NCBI RefSeq assembly: GCF_017654505.1
Contig: NC_054540.1
Coordinates: 44,438,054-44,502,053, forward strand
Source: Polyodon spathula
Taxonomy: Eukaryota > Chordata > Actinopteri > Acipenseriformes > Polyodontidae
Direction of reading: 5' to 3'
DNA: 64,000 nt
The position numbers and the translations under genes were made by a program. The notes beneath the pieces are model-generated. The model was not told the DNA's origin. It ran no database searches and was given only the letters and a program-made list of their open reading frames with translations. Position 1 is the first letter of the stretch; each line of letters starts with the position of its first letter. This document shows, piece by piece, positions 14,728 through 32,671 of the stretch.

Positions 14728-15568
14728 AGGAGCACTGCGTGTAAGGTAGAAAATCCGGAACCTGGTACCCATCATGAAAAATACCGGGTACCCGGATCTT
14801 TTTCAGGCAATGATATACAAATAAGTAAAACATATTAAAAGTTTTAAGTGCATGATACATATTTAAATACTATATAGCACACATATATTTAGTACTTTCA
14901 GATCTGTAGACTTGCGTAACCTTTTTCACTAAATTCTCTCTTGTGAATACATAACAATGGCATCCAAGCAAAGCACTGGCTGAAATTTCTTTATCAAGCA
15001 GGAGAAAACGGAACTTGCAAACTCTGCCAAGGAAATATTTCATTCAAAAGGAGGAAGCACACTTACTTAATATGCTCCACGTTATTTTATTTATTTCGTT
15101 ATTTATGTTACCTTTTTGGTAAGAAACTATATCTGCACAATAACTGTAGATAAAGCATTCTATATTGGAAGCCACACAGTTATCATTATTAATGGATAAT
15201 TTAGAGTTATCACTCACATAAACCAACAGGATGTTGTAATGTTGTTTTGTTTCTGATTTAGTTCCTGAGAACAGTCACCACAGTTATTATTATTGAGGTG
15301 TACTTGCCACTCTGTGTTACTGTTTTCTGTAAAACACTGATATCCTGTCAGTTAAGAAAAGGCTTAATGGAAAGCGTGTTTTAACATTGCCTTTATTGCG
15401 CTGGCCAAAGACCCGCGCTTACAACTGCATTGTCATATTTTCCACATTTTCTTTTAATTCTCAAATTAATAAATCTTAACACAAGTAGTAAAAAGAGACC
15501 CGGGTAGCGTTGGGTCATTTAGATCATGACCGGTGCCTGGGTTTTCAGATACACGTGCCAACCCCTAG
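14728..15568 (+). mobile_element. Decayed hAT-type element with BED-finger remnant
   Basis: The right end reads, on the reverse strand, CTAGGGGTTGGCACGTGTAT, a hAT-like terminus. The left edge near 14735-14800 carries a diverged inverted counterpart (GGAACCTGGTACCC, CCGGGTACCCGGATC). Inside, about 14957-15065, is an ATGGCATCCAAGCAAAGCAC start followed, across frameshifts, by EKTEL and a CKLC motif with NISF. This pattern matches the N-terminal BED zinc finger of hAT transposases. The rest of the transposase is missing. No clear 8-base target duplication was seen. Confidence 0.55.
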
Positions 15569-19068
<3,500 letters not shown>

Positions 19069-19127
19069 ACGTTAGGTTATAATCATAACCCTGGCTCCTT
19101 GAAACAGAAATGTAACCATTACCTCAT
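19069..19127 (+). repeat. DIRS-type terminal repeat, left copy
   Basis: About 58 bases, including ACGTTAGGTTATAATCATAA and CCCTGGCTCCTTGAAACAGA, pair as an inverted repeat with 20553-20610. The AACCCTGG-TTCC-TGAAA core resembles the ends of fish DIRS retroelements. An L2-like LINE lies between the two arms. Confidence 0.65.
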
Positions 19128-19216
19128 GGGTATTTATTACTTATATTTATAGTCTTTCAACTGAATCAAACAAACTGCCTAATGTCTAGAAGTTTGCCTA
19201 TGCTGCACCTCTCTTA

Positions 19217-20440
19217 AAAGTGCATTGCAAATGCATTTGATACAGCTGACCATGCATTACTCAATAAAAAATTGTGTGTTGGTATTGGATTACATGCAGC
19301 TGGATGGTTTCAAAATGACCTTAATAATAGATCACAGATGGTCAAACATGCAAATCTGATGTCAAATCCTGTTTTGTTAAATAAGGGTGTTCCTCAAGGG
19401 CCTATTCTCGGCCTGTTATTGTTTATATTATATATTAATAACATTGGTGATAACATCAAATACTGTAAGTCCTATCTTTATGCAGATTATACTATGTTAT
19501 ACATGTAATCCCTCCCCTTCCTTGGCAATCAATAATTATTTGCAGGCTTATTTTGATTCCATTCAACAAGTCAAATCTTTTAAATTCTAGTAAGACAATT
19601 CTCTTCTACAAGGTCAAACGCTACTAAAGAATTATCTTTAGTTACTTTAGATAACAGTTATTGAGATAGTTGATAACTAGAAGTATCTGGGTATCTGGTT
19701 GGATAGTAATCCAGATTTTAAGGTCCATATTGATAAATTCATGATATGCTTATTTTATAGACTCTGATATTGTTTTTCTATAGGAAAAAAAAAAAAGGCT
19801 AATTGCTTATATAGTCTTACCACAAATTGATTATGGTGACACAGTCCATATGGTTGCATCACCCTTCATATTAAGCAAACTGGATCCTATATATCATGCA
19901 GCCTATATCACAAATTCAAGTTACATTACTTATTATGTGTTATAGGTTGAAGCACTGGTATATTAGGCTATATAAGGCTATTCTTTGTAAATTACCTCCA
20001 TATATAATTTAATACTTTTTATACTTGCTTTTTGTAACTACAATATTCAATGGCATATATATATTTTTTTTATTTTACAGTTCCTAAAGTGCGTACAGAG
20101 GCTGTCAAGCGAGCATTTTCCTATTTTGTTCCTTAGTCTTGGAATGATTTACAATCTAAACTTAAGTTGCAGTCCCAAATAACTAGTAAAGCTGACGATT
20201 ACCTGCTTGAGAGTTGCGCATGTTTAGTTTAGTAAGTAGTTGAGTAGACGTGTTACTGTTTGTTACTATTTGATTGTTGACTGTTTCACTGAATGTTGAT
20301 TGTATTATGATTTGTATTTTATTTTTGTATCTGTGTTTTATTGTGTTGCTGCTGCCTTTCTTGGCTAGATTGCACTTGTAAACAAGATTTTAATCTAAAA
20401 TGTGCTTACCTACTAAAATAAAGGTTTAAAAATATATATC
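19217..20440 (+). mobile_element. L2-like LINE fragment with inactive reverse transcriptase
   Basis: A 3' fragment of a non-LTR retrotransposon. The peptide across about 19225-19500 shows AFDTADHALL, then WFQNDLNNRSQMVK, then GVPQGPILGLLLFILYINNI, which are reverse transcriptase blocks. The active-site box reads YADYTMLY where the family has YADD, so the second catalytic Asp is replaced by Tyr. The frame then breaks after 19508. The 3' end has AATAAAGGTT followed by an A-rich tail at about 20420-20440, as in L2-type LINEs. It is truncated at the 5' end and dead. Confidence 0.8.
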
Positions 20441-20552
20441 CTTAGACCCCGTAACCTGAATAGATATAACAAAGCTGCATAAATAGACTGTGCACAGAGC
20501 TCAATATCATTTTTCCTTTGAGACTGCTGCAATCATAAATGCAGCGACCTTG

Positions 20553-20610
20553 AAGGTTAATGGTTAGATTTCTATTTCACGGAACCAGGGTTATGATAAT
20601 AACCTAACGT
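20553..20610 (-). repeat. DIRS-type terminal repeat, right copy
   Basis: The reverse complement of 19069-19127, with about 85-90 percent match by eye. It lies directly beyond the 3' end of the DIRS recombinase remnant and probably represents that element's 3' terminal repeat. A partial mirror (ATGTAACCATTGACTCAGGG) follows at 20628-20650, so the end can fold back on itself. Confidence 0.6.
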
Positions 20611-20766
20611 TCCCTATCCACTACAAAATGTAACCATTGACTCAGGGGTAAAAATACCAAAGCTATCACAAGGTTATTATTGCAGACAATTGGAATGCCA
20701 CAAGGCTTGGCCAAGGCCACCTTGTGCATTACCGTGAGGAACCCCAGTAGTAATAGCTAAAAAAAT

Positions 20767-21928
20767 TTAGAGAGATAGCGCCTCTAAGTTTTTGTTGGAA
20801 GGGTCGACCAGGAAGTAGCACTCAACATTCTTGTTCCACAACCAAGGTTTTGAGGATCTGTGACCTTCAGCCGACAGAACCGCGTAAAGATATGCAGAGT
20901 AGCCCACACCGTTGCATTGCAAATGTGTGACAGATGCACCCTGGAACAAAGTCCACAAAGTTACCATACCAGTGGTGGAGTGGGCAGTGAGCTTTTCTGG
21001 AGAGGGCAAGTTGGCTCACTCATATGCAGTCTTGACTGAGTCTGTGATGCATTTGGATAGCCTCTGCTTAGACAGGGCTTTACCATGGAACTTCGTCCCA
21101 CAACAGACAAATTGTTTAGACTGTCTCCACCTTTGTGTTTGGTCCACATAATATGCTCGCCCACATTGGACAAAGCGTATGGAGCTGCCGCTCCCTGTCA
21201 GACTGGAAAGGAGGTGGATTAAAAGCTTCTATTCCAGTGTCTGGTTAATGTGGAAGTTTTCGGCAAAAAGCAGGATTGGTAAGAAGGGCAACCTTTGTCC
21301 TGGCTTCTGCAAAAATTAAGGAGGCTTTTGCAATTGAAAATGCTTGCATCTCACTCACCTGCTTAGCAGATGTGACTGCAAGCAAGAAAGCCACTTCCAA
21401 AAGATAAATATTTCCAGTCAGCTGAATACAAGGGCTCAAAGAGGGGCTTCATAAGTGCTTCAAGCACCACACTAAGCCTCCAATGAAGGACAATGACTTT
21501 CATAGGTGGCTGAAGCCATTGAGCTCCTTTTAAAAACTGCCCTGCCAGAAAGCTGAGCTCCTGTGGAGACTGAATCAATTTTGATATGGCAAGCTGAAAT
21601 AGCTGCCAAATAGATCTTTAATGTGAGGGGGATTCCCTTAACAATAGGTCCTGCAAAAATTACAGTACAGCTGCCATGGGACAGGTCATGGGGTCAAAGC
21701 CCTTTGGCAAGCACCACGTCTGAAAACGGCCCACTTGTACCCATACAGGGAGCGTGTGGACACAGATCTGGCATTCTGCAGGGTGCCAATAACCCTGTCG
21801 GAAAGCCCCGGAAGGCTTAAATGTTGCCGTTCAGGTTCGATGGGTTGATGCCACAATGTACCCTGAGCCTGAATGAGCAGGTTGCGACATTCAGGCAGGC
21901 TCCACCACTGACCGCTCAGGAGCTGCAT
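20767..21928 (-). pseudogene. DIRS tyrosine recombinase, inactivated
   Basis: This is the DNA recombinase that DIRS elements use instead of a DDE integrase. The N-terminal part reads NARSVSTRSLYGYKWAVF at about 21728-21860. The catalytic domain includes FLLAVTSAKQVSEMQAF (about 21350-21400) and, near the C-terminus, KLTAHSTTGMVT followed by LFQGASVT (20930-21000). In the family the first motif has Arg (SAKRVSEL) and the second is HSTR. Here both catalytic arginines are replaced, by Gln and Thr. Several frameshifts separate the segments. It is clearly dead. Confidence 0.75.
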
Positions 21929-21940
21929 CAGAACTGGAAA

Positions 21941-22489
21941 TCAGAGTCTTCTGGGCCTGTAAGGAACTACTAATAGCACCCTGGTCCAGTCCTGTCTGAT
22001 TTTCTCCAGACGCAGCAGGAGCATAGCGAGAGGTGGGAAGGCATACAGCAGCTGCCTCGGCCACTGGTATGACAAGGCATCTATCGCCAGTAGGTCCCAG
22101 GGTCCTGTTATCGAGAACCAGCGAAGACAAGGGGTCAATTCCTTGGAGGCAAGAGGTCTATCTCTGCTCTCCTGAACCATTGCCAAAGGATGCTCACAAC
22201 CTCTGGATGAAGCCTCCATTCTGAGGCACTGGGAACTCTGAGAGGAGGTCCGTCACCTAGCTTATCACCCCAGGCTCGCAGGGAGAGGAGGTGATCGTGT
22301 GCCCAGAGCAACAGCTTGCGAGCTACTCGATGGAGACTGGGGGACCGGAGGCCACCCTGGCCTCACTTGAACCTTGTGTAAACATTCTGCAGAAACTAGA
22401 AACACTGCCTGCAACTCCAAAATACTGATATGGGCAATAAGGCTGGGCACATCCGTCTCGCACCTCCCTCTGGTGACGCTACTCAGCAC
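21941..22489 (-). pseudogene. DIRS RNase H domain remnant
   Basis: On the minus strand the frames give HISILELQAVF, then LLLWAHDHLLSLRAWGD, then SASEWRLHPEVVSILWQWF and AIDALSYQWPRQLLYAFPPL. These match the RNase H portion of fish DIRS polyproteins, which removes RNA after reverse transcription. At least two frame changes and a gap after ECLHKVQV are visible. Confidence 0.7.
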
Positions 22490-22839
22490 TACACCTAAGC
22501 GCAGGTGGGCAGGCTGTGTTCACCAAGAAAACGCCTTCAGACAGTGACGAGACACTGTCTCCAGGTGGCCACGGTTCAATGTGGGCAGAAAAACCCTGCT
22601 GTTGAACCAAGCTTCAGACAAGCAGTCATTCTCTGCACCCTGTTGTCCGACAGACTGTACGGCATGGACCTGGAGTCCTGGCGTACTTCCAAATAGGAGG
22701 CTGTCTGCGAGGGTTGAGCTGGCTCAAAACGTACGCTTGGAGAATGAACATTAAACTTGCAGAATGCGATTTACCAGTGCATCCTCTGCGTGCTGTTGCC
22801 TCAGGCAGGACAAGCATCTGCTTGTCCACAGGTAGGCTG

Positions 22840-24520
22840 ACCTTGCATGTGTCACAGGGACAAAACCCAGTCATTATGCACACAGCAAGCAATGTTCCAT
22901 ACAAATGTACAGTTGCTGCCTCAGCTTGCTAAAAACAGCAACTGGACTGTCAACGAGGCCTGCTTGGAACCAGACTGGGGATTGTAAAACCCTGAGTCGG
23001 TAGCAGGTCAGAACCGGAACTATACGGGATTGGTACAGAGTCGGTTTGCTACCGGTGTGGTGGCTGTAGCACCTAGTTGGTACAGTACTATTGCTGCCCT
23101 CAAGGGGGCATCTGCTCAAGCAGTAACGCCACTGTACAGTAATGCAACAGGGCGGACCCTCTGCAGACCAGGGCACCCTTTTGATTAATGGCATAAGCTC
23201 TGCCGTTACAAGGAGAGCTTAACCGCAGGGGATTCGCTATCTGACTCCATGTATGGCAGCTCCTAGAGACGCACAAAACTCGCAGAAAAGCGGTTTGATA
23301 AAGACAGTAACTGGGCTGTCAACAAGACAGACTGGCCTTGCATGTGTCACAGGGATAAAACCCTGTCATTATGCAAATAGCAAGCAATGTACAGTTGCTG
23401 CCTCAGCTTGTGTTTGGTACCGATTTGGTGTGGGTAGGTACATTGGTGCTCAATGGGGGTTACACATCCCCTACACCCCCACTGCTATTCTAGACAATGT
23501 CCCAGCCAATGCTGGACACGTCTGCTCAAGCAGCAACGCTGCTGTGTAACTGCAGCTTCTGTATACAGTACGTACTGTAACAGGGCTGGTGCAGTATACA
23601 GTACTTAAAAACTTGCTGACTTGGACAACACAAGCAGCAACACAGCTATACAACTTGTTACAGGCAAAGTACTGTAAAAACAGATAAAAACAGCACAAGT
23701 TGAGACTCAAATCGGACCGCTAGTCCTGGACTAGGGATGGTATCACTTTTTTGCACCACAATAACCGTGTTCAAGTATTGCGATATTGTGAAGAACGGAG
23801 GTTGAACCAAGCAGACAGCAAAATGAACAGAGATGAACTGATCGGTGACTGGTTCACAGCTGCACAGTGCCTGAGCACTAGTGCTGTAAAGTACCTTGCA
23901 AGGCACGGTTCAGTGAGTACTATACTCTGTGGAGGAACACTCGGTACGGTACCGTTTAGTGATGGTTCACCAGTCAGTGGTGGACACTCGGTCCGATACC
24001 TTCGCTACGGTCCAGTAGTACGCTCGTTACAGCACAATTCGGGTACCCCCGTGCAGTAACCTCGTTCGCTGTTCAGTACGTATATCGTGTCGGGAACGGA
24101 GCAGGTCTGTGACTCAGTTACTGCAGAAGCAATATATAGGAGTGCCCACCTTTATAGCTGTAGGCAAACCAACACAGCCCTAAGACTGGGGAAAGCCTAC
24201 TGTCAAAACCATGCCAGCCTTCACATTGGCACTGCACGCAGATACCACGGTGGCAACGTAACACTACGGGAGGAGCTTCAGATAGCCAGACCCAAAGCAG
24301 AGTGGAGCCCAGAGACTGCTAGCGAATCTGAATGGTAAACTCGTTCGATGTACAGTGTACCGACGGGAACGGGAGCAGGTCTGGACCCAGTTACCACAGG
24401 AGCGATCTACAGGGTGCCTACAGCGCTTCTAGCAAACCCAAACAGTCCAAAAACTGAGGAAAGCCAGAGCCCGAATAGTCTTCACAATAATTTTGCACGC
24501 AGAATTAATGTAGCAACGAG
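22840..24520 (-). repeat. Repeated blocks in the 5'/gag part of the DIRS element
   Basis: TTGCATGTGTCACAGGGA occurs at about 22847 and again at about 23338, an offset of roughly 491 bases. Each copy is followed by a version of ACAGTTGCTGCCTCAGCTTG. A second pair starts CTCGTTCG at about 24060 and 24340, an offset of roughly 280 bases, and continues with GGGAACGG-AGCAGGTCTG and GGAAAGCC. The blocks look like internal duplications or nested copies of the element's 5' region. Confidence 0.6.
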
Positions 24521-24539
24521 ACAATGAGGGAGAAAACTG

Positions 24540-27742
<3,203 letters not shown>

Positions 27743-27756
27743 CAATAATAATAAAC

Positions 27757-27804
<48 letters not shown>
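27743..27804. repeat. (AAT)n microsatellite
   Basis: A trinucleotide AAT tract, almost pure. Confidence 0.95.
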
Positions 27805-27805
<1 letters not shown>

Positions 27806-27945
27806 TTTGGAGGAGTTCATCAAAAGTTCATCATGCCCAGTGTTAAACATGGTGGAGGCTGTGTGATGGCATGGGCTTGCTTTTCTTCCTCAGGCACTGG
27901 CAACCTTTGTATTGTAGAAGAATCAATGAATGCTACAAAAGATCA
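27805..27945 (+). pseudogene. Tc1 transposase fragment
   Basis: A plus-strand frame reads PSVKHGGGCVMAWACFSSSG then TGNLCIVEESMNATK. This is the KHGGG-MAW-CF block found between the first and second catalytic residues of Tc1 transposases. Only about 140 bases survive, directly beside the AAT microsatellite. Confidence 0.75.
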
Positions 27946-27949
27946 TATT

Positions 27950-28155
27950 GGCCAGAGCTAATTAACAATCAAACAATTAACTCTGGTCACATGACACACG
28001 TGTTTGGCAGGGACGGCTTTTAACCCAATGTCTGCCAAACGCAGTCGAAACAAACACCATTTACATACATTATTAAATTAATATACAAATATTATTTACA
28101 TAAACATGACATTTTATATTACAGTGCCAGGGCTTCATCCCTGCCACAGCATGTT
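27950..28155 (-). repeat. LTR-like repeat with two hairpins (copy A)
   Basis: Read on the minus strand it starts TGTGGCAGGGATGAAGCCCT, a short stem-loop. After an AT-rich stretch comes GTTTGGCAG...CTGCCAAAC, and then a hairpin built from CCAGAGTTAATTG and its complement. The same order of hairpins is seen at 43250 and 61972, with different stem sequences. No protein is encoded. Confidence 0.45.
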
Positions 28156-29518
28156 ATTTTGGTTTTTATTATAAAGCTGAATCTTTGCTTTAAATTATAT
28201 ATTTTAATAGAAGAATTATACAGATCACTTTTGTGGTTTTTCTTTTACACTGAACGAGTCAACATTTAATCTGACATGTTAAATCAGGGAATCTAACAAA
28301 TAAATGAGTGAAAAAACACTAAATTAAAATGTGATTTTTACACTTGGACTTACATTAAGTCTGAAAAATATTTTTTTGGTAAAATCAAGGTGGATTTTAT
28401 CAAAATAAATATTTTGCAAGCTAAATCTGAAGCCAACGTACAAATGATTCCCGCCAATGTGACCAGCCCTATTAAATCGGGCTTTGTTTGCAAAATAAAT
28501 ACATATTTAGACAAAACCCAGATTTACTTTCACATATTTAATTTTCTAATTTATTTTAAATGTTGAATTTGTGACTTAAGCGTTTTCAATATTTATAAAT
28601 TATACCTGAAAGTACGTATTTCAAAACTTCAGAATGCTTTTGTTTATCAAAAAATATAAAATAAAATAAAAAATAATAATATATAGCTAAATCTGGGGGG
28701 AATGTTTTTTTTTCCTTTTTACACACACTTGGCACCCCATATTCACTTGCTATAAATTAACAACTCTTAATAAGGCACAGCTTTGCACAGGTTTCAATTG
28801 TCTATATTGCAAGCAAAAAAAATAGTGCTGGGACGAACACAGGATTTTCATGTTCGGACATTCGCTCACAACTGAAAAATTCGTTCTGATATTCGTTCAT
28901 TTTTCAAAAAGTAATAAAAGACATTATATTGCTGAGAATGCAGGCAGAGACAGAACAACAGCAGGGGCAGGGGGCGTGGCCCCTGTGTGTGTGCCTTTTA
29001 TTTATAGCAAGACCTTACAATATGCAACATGTTAAAATAAAACAATATCCCAGGAGTAAGGACTTGTGCAGGATTTACTTTAGCCCAGTGAATTAACTAA
29101 AAAAACAAAGGATGCCAAATAGCAGGTCAAGTTAAACATTGTTTTGTTTACTCCTGGAATAAATAGCACATGAAGTTGACAACACATTTTATTTATTCCT
29201 TGCCATTGCCATCTCTTCACAGTAAACAGTACCCATCGACACGTTTTCATAAACTTGCTAAAACACTTAAAATAAAAAGTGGAAATTGCGTTGTAAAGCG
29301 AAGTGGAAAAACTCATCATTTTGGTTCTTATTTTACATTCCACATAACAGGAAGTCGCAACAAATTTTATGTCTATCTATCCATCCACACACACATATAC
29401 ATACACTCAGTCTACATAAAAATCACTACACATTCAGGATGTTGTGTACTGTTTAAGCGAGGCATTTCAGAATGAAATGCTTGCACTTTTGACCCAATGG
29501 CTTTCCACAGAGATCACA
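28156..29518. other. Large AMMECR1 intron, no gene seen
   Basis: AT-rich sequence with no supported gene and no confidently identified transposon. Confidence 0.5.
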
Positions 29519-29523
29519 TACAT

Positions 29524-29606
<83 letters not shown>

Positions 29607-29618
29607 CACATACACACA
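29519..29618. repeat. Compound (CA)n/(TA)n microsatellite
   Basis: CA repeats flank a long TA core. The open frames across this tract (YIYIYI-type peptides) are artefacts of the repeat. Confidence 0.95.
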
Positions 29619-29764
29619 ATACATATGGTGTGCCATTTTGTGAAATAAAAAAACAATGCATACATTTTTTTTTTTAAACTTAACATTTTACTCAAAACTT
29701 GAATGCTTAAACTGAAGACTTCTAAGGGTAAGGTAAGTGCCAGTAAATGTCAGCAAAAACTAAA

Positions 29765-31138
29765 GCGAAAAAACTGAAATATGTTGACTGCATAAGTATT
29801 CAGACCCGTCAACTCAATATTTGCTGGAAGCACCTTTGGCAGCAATTACAGCAATTTGCTCCAGGTTGTTGAGGTTGTTTGGACGATGCTTGTGGACCGC
29901 AATTTTCAAATAGTGCCACAGATTCTCAATAGGATTGAGATCAGGACTTTGACTGGGCCACTGTAGAACATTTACCTTTTTGTTCTTGAGCCACTCCAAT
30001 GTTGCTTTGGCCTTGTGCTTGGGATCATTGTCCTGCTGAAAGGTAAATTTCCTCCCAAGCTTCAGTTTTTTAGCGGACTGAAGCATATCCTCTTGCGGTA
30101 TTTTCCTGTATTTTGCTCCATCCATTCTTCCTTTAATTGTAACAAGATGCCCAGTCCCTGCTGATGAGAAGCATCCCAACAGTATGATGCTGCCACCACC
30201 ATACTTCACTGTAGGGATGGTGTGTCTTGAGGCATGGGCAGTGTTAGGTTTGCGCCACACATAGCACTTTGAGTTTTGGCCAAAAAGCTCTATCTTGGTC
30301 TCATTTGAACACAAAACCTTTTCCCACATCGCAGCTGGGTCACACTCATGCTTTCTGGCAAACTCCAGACGTGCTTTCAGATGGTACTTTTTGAGTAACG
30401 GCTTCTTTCTTGCTACCCTCCCAAACAGGCCAATGTTATGCAGAGCTCTTGATATGGTTGACTGGTGCACCATTACTCCACACCCCCAGCCACTGAACTC
30501 TGTAGCTCCTTCAAAGTGATTGTTGGCCTCTCTGTGGCTTCTCTCACAAGTCTCCTTCTTGTTTGAGAGCTGAGTTTTGAGGGCCTTTTCTTGGCAGTGC
30601 CTGGGTGGTGTGATGCAGCTTCCACTTCCTGATTATTGATCCAACTGTGCTCACTGGGATATCCAAACACTTGGATATTATTTTGTACCCTTTCCCTAAT
30701 CTATGCATTTGTATTACTTTATCTCTAACTTCTGTACAATGCTGTTTGGTCTTCATTTTCCTTCGGATTCACAGCCTTACCAATGATCCTTCAATAGTGG
30801 GGTTTTTATCCAGAAAATGTGACAGCAACTTTAATGGTTCACAGGTGGAGGCCAATGGTAAGGTTATTGTGTCCTTGTTAGGGCAGTTTCTTTCACCAGT
30901 GCAAACTAGGAGCTTCCACAGCACAGGGGTTGAATACTTATGCAAGCAAGATATTTCAGTTTTTTATTTTTCTTAAAAATATTTCCCAACATAAAACCAA
31001 TGTCACCTTACAATAATTGATTCAGAGTTTCAGTGTTTAAAAATAAAATATTAAACAGAACGAAATTTCAATGTACCATTTGTAATTCAGTAATACGAGA
31101 GAATTAGTCAGGGGTCTGAATACTTTTGCAAGGCACTG
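29765..31138 (-). mobile_element. Tc1-type DNA transposon, copy 3 (left end lost)
   Basis: The right terminal repeat is intact (CTGAATACTTTTGCAAGGCACTG, followed by TA at 31139-31140). The left side starts within the inner part of the repeat (CATAAGTATTCAGACCCGT), and the outermost bases are missing. Internal complementarity (AAAAACTGAAATAT and its complement near 30950) remains. It carries a minus-strand transposase pseudogene. Confidence 0.82.
29814..30756 (-). pseudogene. Tc1 transposase with mutated catalytic Asp (copy 3)
   Basis: It starts MKTKQHCTEVRDKVIQMHRL, with a helix-turn-helix (GYKIISKCLDIPVSTVGSII). Frames then change twice, near 30570 and 30475. The longest part, 219 codons, runs [13 protein letters not shown] to GASSKY. 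The first catalytic block reads [11 protein letters not shown] where the family has [11 protein letters not shown], so the catalytic Asp is Asn. [10 protein letters not shown] and [12 protein letters not shown] are intact. About 30 residues are missing between LNNLEQI and AVIAAKGASSKY. It is inactive for several independent reasons. Confidence 0.88.
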
Positions 31139-32614
31139 TATAAATATCTCACTTATCACACAGATCTTTTTCATTTGCAATTTTTTTAAACTGTAACACA
31201 AATTCTAGTGAGACGGTAAACAAGTGCAAGGTATTTTTGCCATTTCTCAGGAATACGAACATCTCTTTTGTATCAGAATACATGTCAAAAAAATATTCAT
31301 TTGAATATTCAGATATTTGTCCCAGCACTATTTATAAATAACTCAATAAAGTAAATGTCTATTTGTTACCCATGAAAGGTGAGCCCCTCCTCAACATGTC
31401 TTCATTGCGGAGTTCTGAACAATTTATAGCAGCACAATAGACAGGCATGTCGGATAAAATACACGCTATAAATGGAAAGAGAACAGATGTGTATAATTAA
31501 TATAATATTGATTTCTAAGAAAACCCTCAAAGAAACTAGTCTAGTTAGTTTTCATAGACTTTGTGGTATAATTAATTGTCGACTCAAAAGGCATTATTTC
31601 ACAGCTTGATACTTTCAGCAAAATATATAATATTTTATTTGCACACAGTAAAATTAAGTATGGTTTGTATTTTGTGAGGCATAACACACTGCTAACTGTT
31701 AGAAAACAAAGATGCAAAAAATAAATAGAAAAAAACGGGACCACTGTACATACATGTAGCTGTGAAGTGGCTTTGAAACACTATACTGATACCCTAGATA
31801 AGATGGTGTTTTTAAACTCACATCAAAATTATGTCATGTAATATTTAAACCTTCTATATCTAGGAGAATGCTCTTGTAATTACTCAGAAAACCTGCTTAT
31901 CTTGTATTATAATAACCCACAATGCAATACATGTAGAATCACCCTGTATTAACCCTTTTAAAATGTTCCTTGACTGGATGATTCCTTAACAGACTTCAGG
32001 AGAGACCCAAGGCATTTCAAGCGCAGCACAGTATTCACAGGTTAACATATTGCAATAAAACATTACTAGGCAGGTCAAGGCTAAAAATTGCTTTTAACTT
32101 CATGATACATTAGATGTACAGTTCATTTAATACAATGGTACCAGGGTGAAATAAGGCCATTACTTACTGGTAAGCCCTCAATTTACGTCACATTTGTACT
32201 TTTGGCTTCAATTACTTGCCTGAGCTACATTATACAATCCTTAGTTTCTGTATTGGAGCGCTTTCCTTGGAAGTTGCAGGTTCTTTAAATTCTAGTATGT
32301 GCATGTGTGTTTGCAGAAAACTAAAAGTACCAACCCTAATACTGTTTTTAAAAGAGGCTATGACTTATTTCATTGGCAGCCCCTTCTCATCCAGATCAAT
32401 GCACTTGGATATGGATCTGTTATGATGCTACAGTATGCTCCACGCTCATTTCCTTGCAAAGTTTGCATGGTAAATATGTATCAACATCAGTCTCCAGATT
32501 CGTCACAGGGGACCAAGGGTCACAGGCCAATAAAGGATTGATCGAGGATCAAAGAGCAGAGTATCAATTATGATTGCAAAGTTGCCCTAGCATTCTGCAA
32601 TTTAAAAACAGTTA

Positions 32615-32620
<6 letters not shown>
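31139..32620. other. Large AMMECR1 intron, no gene seen
   Basis: AT-rich intron without a supported gene. Confidence 0.5.

Positions 32621-32666
<46 letters not shown>
32621..32666. repeat. (GA)n microsatellite
   Basis: A pure GA dinucleotide tract of about 46 bases. Confidence 0.95.

Positions 32667-32671
<5 letters not shown>

Larger units (their letters stand above)
20553..24520 (-). mobile_element. DIRS-type tyrosine-recombinase retroelement, decayed
   Basis: On the minus strand, from right to left, the remnants appear in the order expected for DIRS elements. A gag-like Cys-rich stretch lies at about 22780-22900 (FCPCDTCKVSLPV, CLSCLRQQHAEDAL). The end of the reverse transcriptase lies at about 22600-22700 (DSRSMPYSLSDNRVQRM). 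RNase H follows (SEWRLHPEVV, LAIDALSYQWPRQLLYAFPP), and then the tyrosine recombinase. The core of the reverse transcriptase is deleted. The right-hand part (22840-24520) consists of partly repeated blocks. Frames are broken throughout. Confidence 0.75.

Noticed and set aside
20641..24520. Region considered as a cluster of small novel genes because of many open frames
   Set aside because: Peptides match RNase H, tyrosine recombinase and gag-like parts of a DIRS retroelement in order on the minus strand.
27743..27804. AAT repeat considered as a CRISPR-like array or expansion of interest
   Set aside because: A simple trinucleotide microsatellite without spacers; common in fish introns.
29444..29695. 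Open frames of alternating Tyr-Ile on both strands
   Set aside because: Translation of a TA/CA microsatellite, not protein. The same applies to 7129-7401 and 53347-53586.
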